From: Massilia sp. Mn16-1_5
GTDB lineage: Bacteria > Pseudomonadota > Gammaproteobacteria > Burkholderiales > Burkholderiaceae_D
Direction: 5' to 3'
Assembly (NCBI RefSeq): GCF_004798585.1
Contig: NZ_PPXQ01000007.1
Coordinates: 124,001-188,000 of the forward strand
Length of the DNA stretch: 64,000 nt
Positions 49,052 to 57,222 of this stretch are shown here, in pieces. Positions within the stretch are counted from its first letter, which is position 1, and each line of letters begins with the position of its first letter. The position numbers and the translations under genes were made by a program. Below the pieces are notes generated by a model. That model saw only the letters and a list, made by a program, of their open reading frames with translations, was not told the origin of the DNA and did no database searches.

Positions 49052-51004
49052 ATGGATCGTCTAGCCCGACTGGAAGCGGTGCAGTCGATGTTGCTCGAAA
49101 TCGGGCAGACCTCGACCAGCTGCAGCGACATCACCGAATTCATCCGCGCCGTGCACCGCGCGCTGGGCCGCATCATGTATGCGGCCAACTTTTATGTGGC
49201 CCTGTCCGACCGCGACGAGGGCACCGTGCGCTTCGTCTACTTCGTCGACGAATCCGACGAAGGCCCGCCGCTGAATCAGCCCGTCAAGCTCGCTTCGCCC
49301 GACGAATCGCCCACCGCCTGGGTCATCCTGAACCGCCAGACCCTGGTCGTGACCGCGGAAGACTTCAAGGCGCGCGAGGCGGACGGCTCGAACTTCGGCG
49401 CCGGCAGCGCGGCCGAGCACTGGATGGGCTGCCCGCTGCTCGACCAGCAGCACCTGCCGCTGGGCGCGATCGTGATCCAGAGCTACAGCCCTGAAAACAC
49501 GTATAGCGACGAAGACCAGGCCCTGTTCGGCGTGATCGCGAACCACGTCTCGGTCGCGCTGCAAAGCCTGCAGAGCATGGACCGCCTCGAGCGCGCCGTG
49601 CAGGAACGGACCGCGCGCCTGGCCCATGAAGTGGCCGAACGGCGCCGTGCCGAGCAGGTGCAACATGCGCTGTACCAGATCGCCACCCTGTCCGCCAGCG
49701 CGGCCGACAAGGCGGTGCTCACCACCAGCCTGCACCGCATCATCGGCGAGCTGATGGTTGCCGAGAACTTCCTGATCGGCTTGTATCACCCGGAAACGGA
49801 AGAAATCAGCATCCCGTACTTTGTCGACCAGAAGGACGCCACTGCCCCGGTCACGCGCTTCCCTTACGGCAAAGCCATGTGTTCCTATGTGCTCGCCTCG
49901 AAGCAGGCGCAGTTGCACGACGCCGGCAGCTTCGCGCGCCTGGTCGCGAGCGGGCAGGTCAAGGAGCCCTACGGCAACGTCGACATCGCGAGCTGGATGG
50001 GCGCGCCGATGCTGGTGCACGACAAGCCCTATGGTGTACTGGTCGTGCAAAGCTACGATCCGAGCGTCATCTATACCAAGGCCGACCTCGACCTGCTCGC
50101 CTTCATGGCCAGTCACGTCGCCGTCGCCCTGGCGCGCATGCAGGCCGACCACCGCCTGCGCCAGACCAAGGAGCGGCTGGAAGAGCAGAATGCCGCGTTG
50201 AACACGGCGCTGACGCAACTCCAGCAAGCCCAGGGGGAGCTGGTGCGCCAGGAAAAGCTGGCCTCGCTCGGCCGCCTGGTAGCCGGCGTCGCGCACGAGA
50301 TCAACACCCCTTTGGGCATCTGCGTGACGGCAACGAGCCACCTGGTAGAAGAGTTGCGCCTGACGCGCGAGGAACTCGGCGCCGGCGAGATGACGGAAGA
50401 CAGCCTGAACGGCTTCCTCGACATCGTCGACCAGTCGCTGCGCATCATGACCACCAACACCCAGCGCGCCGCGGCGCTGGTGCGCAGCTTTAAACAGGTG
50501 GCGGTGGACCAGTCCTCGGACGACATCCGCAGTTTTAATCTGCGTAATTACCTGAACGAAGTGCTGCTTTCTCTGCAGCCGAAGCTGAAGGGCCGGCCGG
50601 TGAAGGTCGAGGTCGCGTGCCCGGCCGATGTGGTGCTGGAAAGCTACCCGGGCGCCGTCTCGCAGATCGTCACCAACATGCTGATGAATTCGCTGGTGCA
50701 CGGTTTCGAGCACGACGAGAAGGGCGCGATCGCGATCCGGGTCTCGGTGGAGAACGAGGTCGTCTCGCTGAGCTATGCCGACGACGGCGCCGGCATGGAC
50801 CAGGACACGCTGGATAAACTGTTCGATCCCTTCTTCACGACCAAGCGCGGCAATGGCGGCAGCGGGCTCGGTGCGCACATCTTGTACAACCTGGTGACGG
50901 GGGCGCTGGGCGGCAGCGTGCATGCGCACAGCGCGCCGGGGGAGGGTTTAAGGTATGAGCTGAGTTTCCCGCGCAGCCGGCGGGAGCAAAAACTCGCAGC
51001 GTGA
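49052..51004 (+). CDS. GAF-GAF sensor histidine kinase
   Basis: The 650-residue cytoplasmic kinase has two GAF domains (about 15-170 and 200-350) with similar motifs (AEHWMGCPLLDQQHLPLGAI and DIASWMGAPMLVHDKPYGVL). A coiled coil follows, then a dimerisation helix, LASLGRLVAGVAHEINTPLG, with His415. The ATPase domain has N-box IVTNMLMNSLVHGFEHDEKG, G1 YADDGAGMD and G2 TTKRGNGGSGLGAHI. The start at 49052 is preferred over a TTG at 49025 because of the AAGGGA site. The gene faces a REC/HD-GYP regulator across a repeat and is its probable partner, which would link the signal sensed by GAF to c-di-GMP breakdown. Confidence 0.9.
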   Translation: MDRLARLEAVQSMLLEIGQTSTSCSDITEFIRAVHRALGRIMYAANFYVALSDRDEGTVRFVYFVDESDEGPPLNQPVKLASPDESPTAWVILNRQTLVVTAEDFKAREADGSNFGAGSAAEHWMGCPLLDQQHLPLGAIVIQSYSPENTYSDEDQALFGVIANHVSVALQSLQSMDRLERAVQERTARLAHEVAERRRAEQVQHALYQIATLSASAADKAVLTTSLHRIIGELMVAENFLIGLYHPETEEISIPYFVDQKDATAPVTRFPYGKAMCSYVLASKQAQLHDAGSFARLVASGQVKEPYGNVDIASWMGAPMLVHDKPYGVLVVQSYDPSVIYTKADLDLLAFMASHVAVALARMQADHRLRQTKERLEEQNAALNTALTQLQQAQGELVRQEKLASLGRLVAGVAHEINTPLGICVTATSHLVEELRLTREELGAGEMTEDSLNGFLDIVDQSLRIMTTNTQRAAALVRSFKQVAVDQSSDDIRSFNLRNYLNEVLLSLQPKLKGRPVKVEVACPADVVLESYPGAVSQIVTNMLMNSLVHGFEHDEKGAIAIRVSVENEVVSLSYADDGAGMDQDTLDKLFDPFFTTKRGNGGSGLGAHILYNLVTGALGGSVHAHSAPGEGLRYELSFPRSRREQKLAA

Positions 51005-51120
51005 TGTAGGGTGGGCGGATCCTCCGCCCACGCGGTGATTGTTACCGGCTCCGATATCGCGCCGGATGATCTTGCTGCCATCTATCACCGCGTGGGCGGG
51101 AGACCCGCCCACCCTACATC
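51003..51120. repeat. REPIN-like paired palindrome
   Basis: Sixteen-base arms GATGTAGGGTGGGCGG and CCGCCCACCCTACATC are perfect complements at the two ends. Each half holds its own palindrome (GGGCGGATCCTCCGCCC on the left, GGGCGGGAGACCCGCCC on the right). The unit fills the gap between the convergent GAF kinase and HD-GYP genes and begins within the kinase stop codon. Confidence 0.88.
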
Positions 51121-51157
51121 CTTGGCGGACACGCCGGAGTTTATCCCGGCAACCTTC

Positions 51158-52660
51158 TCAATCCGGCCACTGCCGATTGATCTCCACCGCCTTGTCCATA
51201 TTCTTGATGAGCAGATCGACGTAATGCGGATCGAGATGCTTGCCCGCGACTTCGCGCAGGTAGTCGGTCACCTGCTCGGCCGGCCAGGCCGGCTTGTACA
51301 CGCGCTCGTGGCTGAGGGCGTCGAACACGTCGGCGACGGCGACGATGCGGGCGTAGGGATGGATGTCTTCGCCCTTCAAACCCTGCGGATAGCCGCTGCC
51401 GTCGTATTTCTCGTGGTGCTGGTGCGCGATCACGGCGGCGGCTTTCAGGATCGGGCGGCTCGAGCCGTCCAGGATCTGCAGGCCGACCGTCGGGTGCTGC
51501 TTCATGACTTCCCACTCTTCCGGCGTCAGGCGGCCCGGTTTCAGGAGGACGGCGTCCGGCGTCGCGATCTTGCCGATGTCGTGCATCGGCGCGGCATGCA
51601 TCAGCACGGCCGTCTCGTCTTCGGGCAGGCCCGAGGCTTGCGCCAGCAGGTGGCAGACCTGGGCCATGCGGCGCACGTGGTTACCGGCTTCGTTCGAGCG
51701 GGATTCGACCACGTCGCCCAAACGCAGGATCAGCTCGGCCTGGGTGTCGGTGATTTCCTGGTTCAGCAGGATGTTGTCGAAGGCGATCGCCACGCCCGAG
51801 CAGAACACCTCCAGCAACTGCGCGTCGATGTCGGAGATTTCCTCGACGCCTTGCAGCACCAGCAGCGAGGCCTTGCCGCTGTTGTTCGGGAAGTAGCCGA
51901 CATAGGTGTCGCCGTGCAGCTTGGAGATGCGGTTATGGCGCGCTTCGTCCAGCTGGGCCAGCAGGGCCGGGTCGATGCCGTCGCCGAATTCGCCGATCTT
52001 GGCCAGCACTTCGTACTGGCTCTCCCCGGTTATCACGCTCGCGCCTTTCAGGCGCAGCAGCATGCTTTGCTCCAGGCGCAGCAGGGCGACGACTTGCTGC
52101 AGCAGGCCGCCGGCGAAGTCCTTCAGGTTGCGCTGCTTGAAGATGTGGGACGAGGCAGACAGCACGCGCTCCAGGCCTTCGCGGTAGTTCTGCTGCACGC
52201 GGCGGGCGTCTTCCACCTTCATGATGTCGCGGTAGGCGCGCAGGGCCGCGAAGGTGGTGGTGAACAGTTTTGTCCGGTCGAGTTCCGTCTTTTCCTTGTA
52301 GTCGTTGATGTCGTAGTCGACGATCACGCGCTCTTCCGGCGCCTGGCCCGGTTGGCCGGTGCGCAGCACGATGCGGCTGAACTGGTTGTCCAGGTCCTGC
52401 CGCATCCAGCGCGCCACTTCCAGGCCGCTGTCTTCGCGCTCCATCACCACGTCGAGGAAGACCAGCGCGATGTCCTTTTCGCGCGCCAGAATTTCCTTGG
52501 CCTCCGCGCCGCTGTAGGCGTGCAGGAAGCTGAGCGCGCGCCCGTCCAGGCGGAAGCGGTTCAGCGTGAGCTTGGTGATGTCATGGATATCCGGCTCGTC
52601 GTCGACGAGCAAAACCTTCCAGGGCGCGAGCTTGGGCGTGGCGGCAGACAAAAAAGACAT
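51158..52660 (-). CDS. response regulator with DUF3369 and HD-GYP phosphodiesterase domains
   Basis: The 500-residue product has a receiver domain (about 14-150) with VLLVDDEPDIH and phosphoacceptor region LVFLDVVMERED. A GAF-like DUF3369 domain (about 160-310) and an HD-GYP domain follow. Key residues are HDIGKIATPD (His360-Asp361), a downstream HQHHEKYDGSGYPQGLKG carrying the G-Y-P form of the signature, and DVFDALSHERVYKPAW. HD-GYP domains hydrolyse c-di-GMP. The metal ligands are present, so it is probably active. It converges with the GAF kinase gene. Confidence 0.92.
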   Translation of the reverse strand: MSFLSAATPKLAPWKVLLVDDEPDIHDITKLTLNRFRLDGRALSFLHAYSGAEAKEILAREKDIALVFLDVVMEREDSGLEVARWMRQDLDNQFSRIVLRTGQPGQAPEERVIVDYDINDYKEKTELDRTKLFTTTFAALRAYRDIMKVEDARRVQQNYREGLERVLSASSHIFKQRNLKDFAGGLLQQVVALLRLEQSMLLRLKGASVITGESQYEVLAKIGEFGDGIDPALLAQLDEARHNRISKLHGDTYVGYFPNNSGKASLLVLQGVEEISDIDAQLLEVFCSGVAIAFDNILLNQEITDTQAELILRLGDVVESRSNEAGNHVRRMAQVCHLLAQASGLPEDETAVLMHAAPMHDIGKIATPDAVLLKPGRLTPEEWEVMKQHPTVGLQILDGSSRPILKAAAVIAHQHHEKYDGSGYPQGLKGEDIHPYARIVAVADVFDALSHERVYKPAWPAEQVTDYLREVAGKHLDPHYVDLLIKNMDKAVEINRQWPD

Positions 52661-52814
52661 GGTGTTTCCGATACCGTAAGAGTCGATACGAACGAAACAA
52701 AGGTGAAATGCAAGTCGAATCGATTGTAGTACGGCTACGCAGCATTAACAACAGGCAATAGATTGGGATGGAATGCAATAATTGCCGAGTGTTGGGCGGA
52801 TGAGTCAATAGCCG

Positions 52815-53555
52815 CTAGTTATACCGTTTCTGGCAGTTCTCGCAAAAGAAGCTGCGGCGGTTGGTGCGCCCGAGGTGGGCCTTGGTAAAAGGGATGTCGC
52901 AGCGCGGACAGATTTTCTTGGCATGGGCCAGCCAGTGCTGCTTGAGCACGTACTGCTTTTTCCAGCCCAGGAAGTCGAAACTGTATTGACGCGCTTCCTC
53001 GACCAGGGCGCGCAGCTTGGGGGCGGGCAGGGCGCCCACGGTCGACGCCGGGTGCACGCGGATGCGAAACAGCACCTCGTTCTTGATGATGTTGCCGACG
53101 CCGGAAAAGATGTCCTGGTCCAGCAGGGCGTCGCAGGCCAGCATGTCGGGACAGGCGCGCAGCTTCTTGCGGGCCTGCTTCGGGTCCCAGGCGTCGCTCA
53201 TCACGTCGGCGCTCCAGTCGTACTGGCTGTCGAGATCGGTATCGATCTCGCGAATCGCGCAGGCATAAAAATTCAGGACGTCGCCCTCGGCGGTGCGCAG
53301 ATACAGGCGCGGCACCTTGCCTTCGCGCTCCTCGTTCACGCGGTAGGTGCCGAACAGCAGGAAGTGGATGCGGAGCGCCATGTTCGGCAATTCGATGAGG
53401 AAATGCTTGCCCCAGGTGCGCAGCGAGACGATGCTCTGGCCGAGCAGGCGCGCGGGATCGATGGCGCGCACGTTGCCGCCGGCTTCCACGATCTGCTGGC
53501 CGACGAAACGGGCGGTTTCTTCCTTCAGGATGACGAGCGATGGTCCTTCTGGCAC
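52815..53555 (-). CDS. nei: Nei/Fpg-family DNA glycosylase (endonuclease VIII-like)
   Basis: The 246-residue enzyme is a base-excision glycosylase/AP lyase for oxidised bases. These enzymes use the N-terminal proline as nucleophile after Met removal, in the sequence P-E-G-P. Starting at the GTG at 53555 gives MPEGPSLVIL, exactly this form, and AGGAGG lies 7 bases upstream. The ATG six bases earlier (53561) would put MPV before it and leaves only one base after the ribosome site. The helix-2-turn-helix region is DQDIFSGVGNIIKNEVLFRI. The C-terminal zinc finger is CPRCDIPFTK and FFCENCQKRY. SFDFLGWKKQYVLKQHWLAH is also typical of the Nei-like group. Confidence 0.9.
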   Translation of the reverse strand: MPEGPSLVILKEETARFVGQQIVEAGGNVRAIDPARLLGQSIVSLRTWGKHFLIELPNMALRIHFLLFGTYRVNEEREGKVPRLYLRTAEGDVLNFYACAIREIDTDLDSQYDWSADVMSDAWDPKQARKKLRACPDMLACDALLDQDIFSGVGNIIKNEVLFRIRVHPASTVGALPAPKLRALVEEARQYSFDFLGWKKQYVLKQHWLAHAKKICPRCDIPFTKAHLGRTNRRSFFCENCQKRYN

Positions 53556-53751
53556 GGGCATTCCTCCTTGATGGCAAGGATGCGCCGGCCGGGCGAGGCC
53601 GGCTGTGCGAGGACTAACAAAACAGGCGAGCCCGAGCTGCTTTCCCGCGCTCACAATCGGATACAGAATTTACTTGCCGTAGACGTCGCCTTGTGTCGAA
53701 GAAGCGTATATTGATACAGTAAAAACCAAGACATCCAAGAGAGGAATCGCC

Positions 53752-54255
53752 ATGAACAACGTGATTCAGAAACTGGCCGCTAGCGGCCTGCTGGCATTGG
53801 CCGCGGGCGCGGCCTCGGCGGGGGACGTCACCGTCAACTATATTCAGCCGGAGCGCTTCTCCGACCTGCCATTCACGGCGTGGGACCGCGAGGACGCGCT
53901 GAAAAACCTGACCGAGCATTTCGCCAAGCTCGGCGCCAAGCTGCCGCCCGACCAGCACCTGCGTATCGACGTGACCGACATCGACCTGGCCGGCCGTGAA
54001 GTGCCAAGCCGCCGCGGCCACGAACTGCGCATCATCAAGCAGAACAGTGCGGAGTGGCCGCGCATGGAGCTGCATTACACGCTCGAGCGCAACGGCCAGG
54101 TCCTGCGCAGCGGCGATGCGAGGCTGAGCGACATGGCCTTCATGGACCGCATCGGCCGCTACTCGGATGGCGATCCGCTGCGCTACGAGCGGCGCATGAT
54201 CGACGACTGGTTCTACGAAACGATCATGCCGCGCGAACGCTCGGCGCGGCGCTGA
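53752..54255 (+). CDS. DUF3016 periplasmic protein, first of tandem pair
   Basis: The 167-residue product has a signal peptide (KLAASGLLALAAGAASAGDV). A DUF3016 domain follows, with VNYIQPERFSDLPFTAWDRE, LRIDVTDIDLAGREVPSRRG and RYERRMIDDWFYETIMPRER. DUF3016 proteins are small secreted proteins of unknown role. Upstream, TTGTGT with an 18-base spacer and TACAGT may be the promoter, and GAGAGGAA precedes the ATG. A T-tailed terminator separates it from its paralogue, so the two are transcribed separately even though they arose by duplication. Confidence 0.82.
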   Translation: MNNVIQKLAASGLLALAAGAASAGDVTVNYIQPERFSDLPFTAWDREDALKNLTEHFAKLGAKLPPDQHLRIDVTDIDLAGREVPSRRGHELRIIKQNSAEWPRMELHYTLERNGQVLRSGDARLSDMAFMDRIGRYSDGDPLRYERRMIDDWFYETIMPRERSARR

Positions 54256-54311
54256 TCCGGCTGCCTGGCGCCTTCGAGCCCGGAAAATCAAGCACTACGC
54301 ATAAAAAAGGG

Positions 54312-54340
54312 CGCGCCGCAGTAGCGGCGCGTTTTTTTTT
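54312..54340 (+). terminator. intrinsic terminator between DUF3016 genes
   Basis: A perfect 8-bp stem CGCGCCGC / GCGGCGCG with loop AGTA is followed by nine T residues. An A-rich run precedes it, so it may act in both directions. Confidence 0.9.
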
Positions 54341-54453
54341 CGCCTGCGATGGCTTAAATTTACAAGCCGTCACAATTCGCAACGAATGCCGAGGTATATT
54401 GGCATCGCAATTTGAAACAGAGTCGTCGTGCAATCCAACAATAAGGAGTCGTC

Positions 54454-54951
54454 ATGAAGAAGATGTTGCGGATGTTGGCGGTAAGCAGTGTACTGGCGCT
54501 GGCAGCGGGTGCCGCTTCCGCGGAAGTCGTCGTCACCTATGTTCAGCCGGAGCGTTTCTCCGATCTGCCGATCGACCAGGGGGAGCGTGAGCGCATCCTG
54601 GAGCAGCTGACTGCCCATTTCAACAAGCTTGGCGCACGGTTGCCTGCAGGCCAGGTCCTGCGCATCGCTGTCGACGACATCGACCTGGCCGGACGGATGG
54701 TGCGCACGAACGGCGTTCCAGCCATGCAGACGATACGGAGCGCGGTGGACTGGCCCCGCATCGATTTGCGTTTCCAGGTCGAGAGCAATGGCGAAGTCCT
54801 GCGTAACGGCGCCGTGCAGTTGCGCGACATGGCCTACATCGGCAATTCCAAGCGTTATTCCAGCGGCGATCCGCTGCGTTTCGAAAAGCACATGGTCGAC
54901 GAATGGTTTTACGCCGTCGTTGCGCCGCGCGAACGCACCGCAAGCCGCTGA
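54454..54951 (+). CDS. DUF3016 periplasmic protein, second of tandem pair
   Basis: The 165-residue product is a clear paralogue of the preceding gene: the same signal-peptide pattern (LALAAGAASAEVVVTYVQPE), then RFSDLPIDQGERERILEQLT, DDIDLAGRMVRTNG and RFEKHMVDEWFYAVVAPRER. The strong shared segments at both ends with a divergent middle suggest an old duplication. AAGGAG lies 8 bases before the ATG. A terminator hairpin lies about 65 bases after the stop. Function unknown. Confidence 0.82.
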   Translation: MKKMLRMLAVSSVLALAAGAASAEVVVTYVQPERFSDLPIDQGERERILEQLTAHFNKLGARLPAGQVLRIAVDDIDLAGRMVRTNGVPAMQTIRSAVDWPRIDLRFQVESNGEVLRNGAVQLRDMAYIGNSKRYSSGDPLRFEKHMVDEWFYAVVAPRERTASR

Positions 54952-55014
54952 GACGGTCTCCTTGCCTGTTGCGCATCACGCGGCCCAGGCAAGGCGCATC
55001 TTCTACTTTCCTTG

Positions 55015-55045
55015 CATGCCGGCTGATGCCGGCATGTTTGTTGTT
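55015..55045 (+). terminator. terminator after the second DUF3016 gene
   Basis: A 9-bp stem CATGCCGGC / GCCGGCATG with loop TGAT is followed by TTTGTTGTT. It also touches the stop codon of the convergent minus-strand gene at 55044. Confidence 0.75.
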
Positions 55046-56045
55046 ACTCCTCGCTTTTCCCACCCAGGCGCTTGCCCGGTTCGCGCACTTGGTAGTCGGA
55101 CGGCACCGCGAACAGCGACGCATCCGGCTCGCCGCGCTTGATGCCCTCGAGGCGATACACATAGTCGCCGCTGCGCGGGTCGCTGTGTTTCGAATACACC
55201 GTCACCTGCAGGTCCGGCGCATACCAGGTTTCGTCGCTGACCACGATTGGATTGCGGTTGCCCACTTCGCCGGCCGGGATCTCGTAGCTGCGCTGCTTCC
55301 CTTCGGCCTTGACGCCCTCGAAGTCGCGCGTGCCGAGATCGCGGCTGACTGCCTTCGCTGCCCACTTGCGGTCGGCCAGGGCACCCGTCACCGCGCTGGC
55401 GATCATCGGGCCCATGCGCGCACCGAAGGCAGCGCCGTCGAAGGCCGGGCCCGGCGCCATCCGGATCACGCGCACGGTTTCGCGGTGGCCATCGCGCTCG
55501 TCGCCGGTCCTGCGTTCGACCCGGACGGCGACGCCATCTTCTCCTTCGCGGCGGGCCAAAGCCGGCAGGCGGCCTTCGCGACGCATGCGCTCGACCTGGG
55601 CGCGCGCCTTCTCGCGCGCCTCGCGGGCGATGCGTTCGATCTCGACCCGCGAAGGCAGGCGCTGGGCGCTGCGCTCTTGCGGATTCAGGATCCACATGGC
55701 ACCCGCCACCGGATCGTTGATGGTCACGGTGCGCAGTTCTCCCTTGTCGTTGCGCACTTCATGGCGTGTGCGGCCGGCGCTGTCGCGGTAGCTTGCCGAG
55801 CGCGTACGCCGCTCGATCTGGTTACCGTCGGGCAGGTGCTGCAGCCGTTCGGAGACCGCTTGGGCGCTGTACGGCGCATTCTTGACCACTTGGGTGTGGC
55901 CGCGGTGGACCATACGCAGGGCCTCGTCGGGATGGCCGAACTCGCCCTGGGGCGGGAGGGCGGGCAGGGGCGCGACTTCCTCGGCCAGGGCGGGGAGGGC
56001 GAAACAGGCAAGCAGGGCGGTCAGCAGCAGGCGGTGGGCGTTCAT
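55044..56045 (-). CDS. secreted hypothetical protein in ECF sigma operon
   Basis: The 333-residue product has a signal peptide (LLLTALLACFALPALAEE). It also has a highly charged helical middle (RIAREAREKARAQVERMRRE) and a C-terminal beta-rich part with TWYAPDLQVTVYSKHSDPRS and YRLEGIKRGEPDASLFAVPS. The latter resembles periplasmic outer-membrane-lipoprotein-sorting-like folds in pattern only. It lies 31 bases downstream of the putative anti-sigma gene and is probably the third gene of the sigma-factor operon. It is thus a candidate effector or sensor. I do not recognise the family. GAGG lies 5 bases before the ATG. Confidence 0.72.
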   Translation of the reverse strand: MNAHRLLLTALLACFALPALAEEVAPLPALPPQGEFGHPDEALRMVHRGHTQVVKNAPYSAQAVSERLQHLPDGNQIERRTRSASYRDSAGRTRHEVRNDKGELRTVTINDPVAGAMWILNPQERSAQRLPSRVEIERIAREAREKARAQVERMRREGRLPALARREGEDGVAVRVERRTGDERDGHRETVRVIRMAPGPAFDGAAFGARMGPMIASAVTGALADRKWAAKAVSRDLGTRDFEGVKAEGKQRSYEIPAGEVGNRNPIVVSDETWYAPDLQVTVYSKHSDPRSGDYVYRLEGIKRGEPDASLFAVPSDYQVREPGKRLGGKSEE

Positions 56046-56076
56046 GGTGTCCTCGGGTGAATAAAAGTAAAAGCGC

Positions 56077-56574
56077 TCAGTCGATGGAAGTCAGGCGCAG
56101 GGCCAGCGGTTCGCCGGCGGCACCGACCAGCATTTCGGCGCGCACGGCCTCGCCCGCGTTTTCGGGCGTGACCGGCAGGCCGAGCGCGGCCAGCATGGTG
56201 CGCGACACCTCGGTCTCGACCAGGCGCGGCGCCGGCTCGGCCTCGATGCGTTCGACGGAATCGAGTGCGATGAAGGCGCCGCCGTTGTCGATGCGCACCA
56301 GCGGGCTGTCATCGAAGCCGTCCGCCAAGCGTGGCGGCAGCGACAACAGGCCGACGACGGCGACGCAGACCAGCACGCAGGCCACGGCCGCGCTCCATTC
56401 GAGCAAGCCGAGGCGGCGGTACCAGGGCCGTGCACGGGCCGACTGGCTGGCAAAGGCCTGCATCAATTCCTTTTCCACGCAGCGTGGGGCGTCGACCTGG
56501 GCCAGCGCGTTGCGCAGCTGCGCCAGGCGGGGTTCGAGTTCGGGCAAATCGTCGTCGTGCATGATGGTGTCCAT
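56077..56574 (-). CDS. putative anti-sigma factor, membrane-anchored
   Basis: The 165-residue product has a cytoplasmic N-terminal helical part (LPELEPRLAQLRNALAQVDA). One transmembrane helix follows at about 57-80 (WSAAVACVLVCVAVVGLL), then a periplasmic domain of 85 residues. The topology and its position directly after an ECF sigma gene (its ATG begins at the base after the sigma stop) indicate an anti-sigma factor. The zinc-binding H-x3-C-x2-C motif of ZAS-type anti-sigmas is not present, so the mode of sigma binding may differ. An alternative start is four codons downstream. Confidence 0.7.
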   Translation of the reverse strand: MDTIMHDDDLPELEPRLAQLRNALAQVDAPRCVEKELMQAFASQSARARPWYRRLGLLEWSAAVACVLVCVAVVGLLSLPPRLADGFDDSPLVRIDNGGAFIALDSVERIEAEPAPRLVETEVSRTMLAALGLPVTPENAGEAVRAEMLVGAAGEPLALRLTSID

Positions 56575-57150
56575 TCAGTTGGCGTCCAGCGCATGGAGGC
56601 GCAGGGCCTTGGCCAGGGCGGCGCGGCCGCGCGCCAGGCGCGAGCGCACGGTGCCGATGTCGACCGCGCAGATCGTGGCGATCTCCAGGTAGGACAGGCC
56701 GTGCATTTCGTAGAGGATGAGGGCGTCGCGGTAATGCGGCGCCAGCCGGGCCAGCGCGCGCCGCACTTCCTCGGCCGATTCATTGGCCAGGACGCGGGTC
56801 AGCGGGCAGGCATCTTCCAAAGCCGGCTCGAGCTCGTCTTCGTCGCTGTCGGGCAGGGGCGACTCGCGCCGGCGCGGTTCTTCGTGTTTCAGGATCAGGA
56901 GGCGCACCACGCCGAACAGGAAGTTGGACAAGGACCCGCGTAGCGGATCGAAGGCGAGGCGCCCGGTGAGCAGGCCCATGAAGGCTTCCTGGACGACGTC
57001 GGCGGCCGTGTCGCCGGAACCGCAGCGCAGCAGGGCGAAGCGGTACACCGGGCCCTGGTGGCGCCGGTAGAGCGCGGCAAAGGCCTGGGTATCGGCGCTG
57101 CGCATGCGGCGCAGCAGTTCGTCGTCGGAAGTGGTCGGGGTGATCGTCAT
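56575..57150 (-). CDS. ECF-type RNA polymerase sigma factor
   Basis: The 191-residue product has sigma region 2 (FAALYRRHQGPVYRFALLRC, then TAADVVQEAFMGLLTG) and region 4 (LARLAPHYRDALILYEMHGL, then SYLEIATICAVDIGTVRSRL). These are joined by an acidic linker (DSDEDELEPALEDACP). This is the sigma-70 family ECF architecture without regions 1 and 3. The ATG is followed by an operon encoding a probable anti-sigma and a secreted protein. A GGAACTTT element about 37 bases upstream of the ATG on the coding strand resembles the -35 of ECF-dependent promoters, suggesting autoregulation. Confidence 0.9.
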   Translation of the reverse strand: MTITPTTSDDELLRRMRSADTQAFAALYRRHQGPVYRFALLRCGSGDTAADVVQEAFMGLLTGRLAFDPLRGSLSNFLFGVVRLLILKHEEPRRRESPLPDSDEDELEPALEDACPLTRVLANESAEEVRRALARLAPHYRDALILYEMHGLSYLEIATICAVDIGTVRSRLARGRAALAKALRLHALDAN

Positions 57151-57163
57151 GGTCGTCTCTCAC

Positions 57164-57194
57164 CCATATTCCGGTCTCGACTCCGGAAAGTTCC
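57164..57194 (-). promoter_or_regulatory. candidate ECF-type autoregulated promoter
   Basis: On the minus strand GGAACTTT (complement of 57187-57194) matches the RpoE-like -35 pattern G-G-A-A-C-T-T. An AATATG-like -10 region follows about 16 bases later. It lies directly upstream of the ECF sigma gene. Confidence 0.4.
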
Positions 57195-57222
57195 AGCTAT
57201 TTTTCGATAAAGGTGTGGATGT

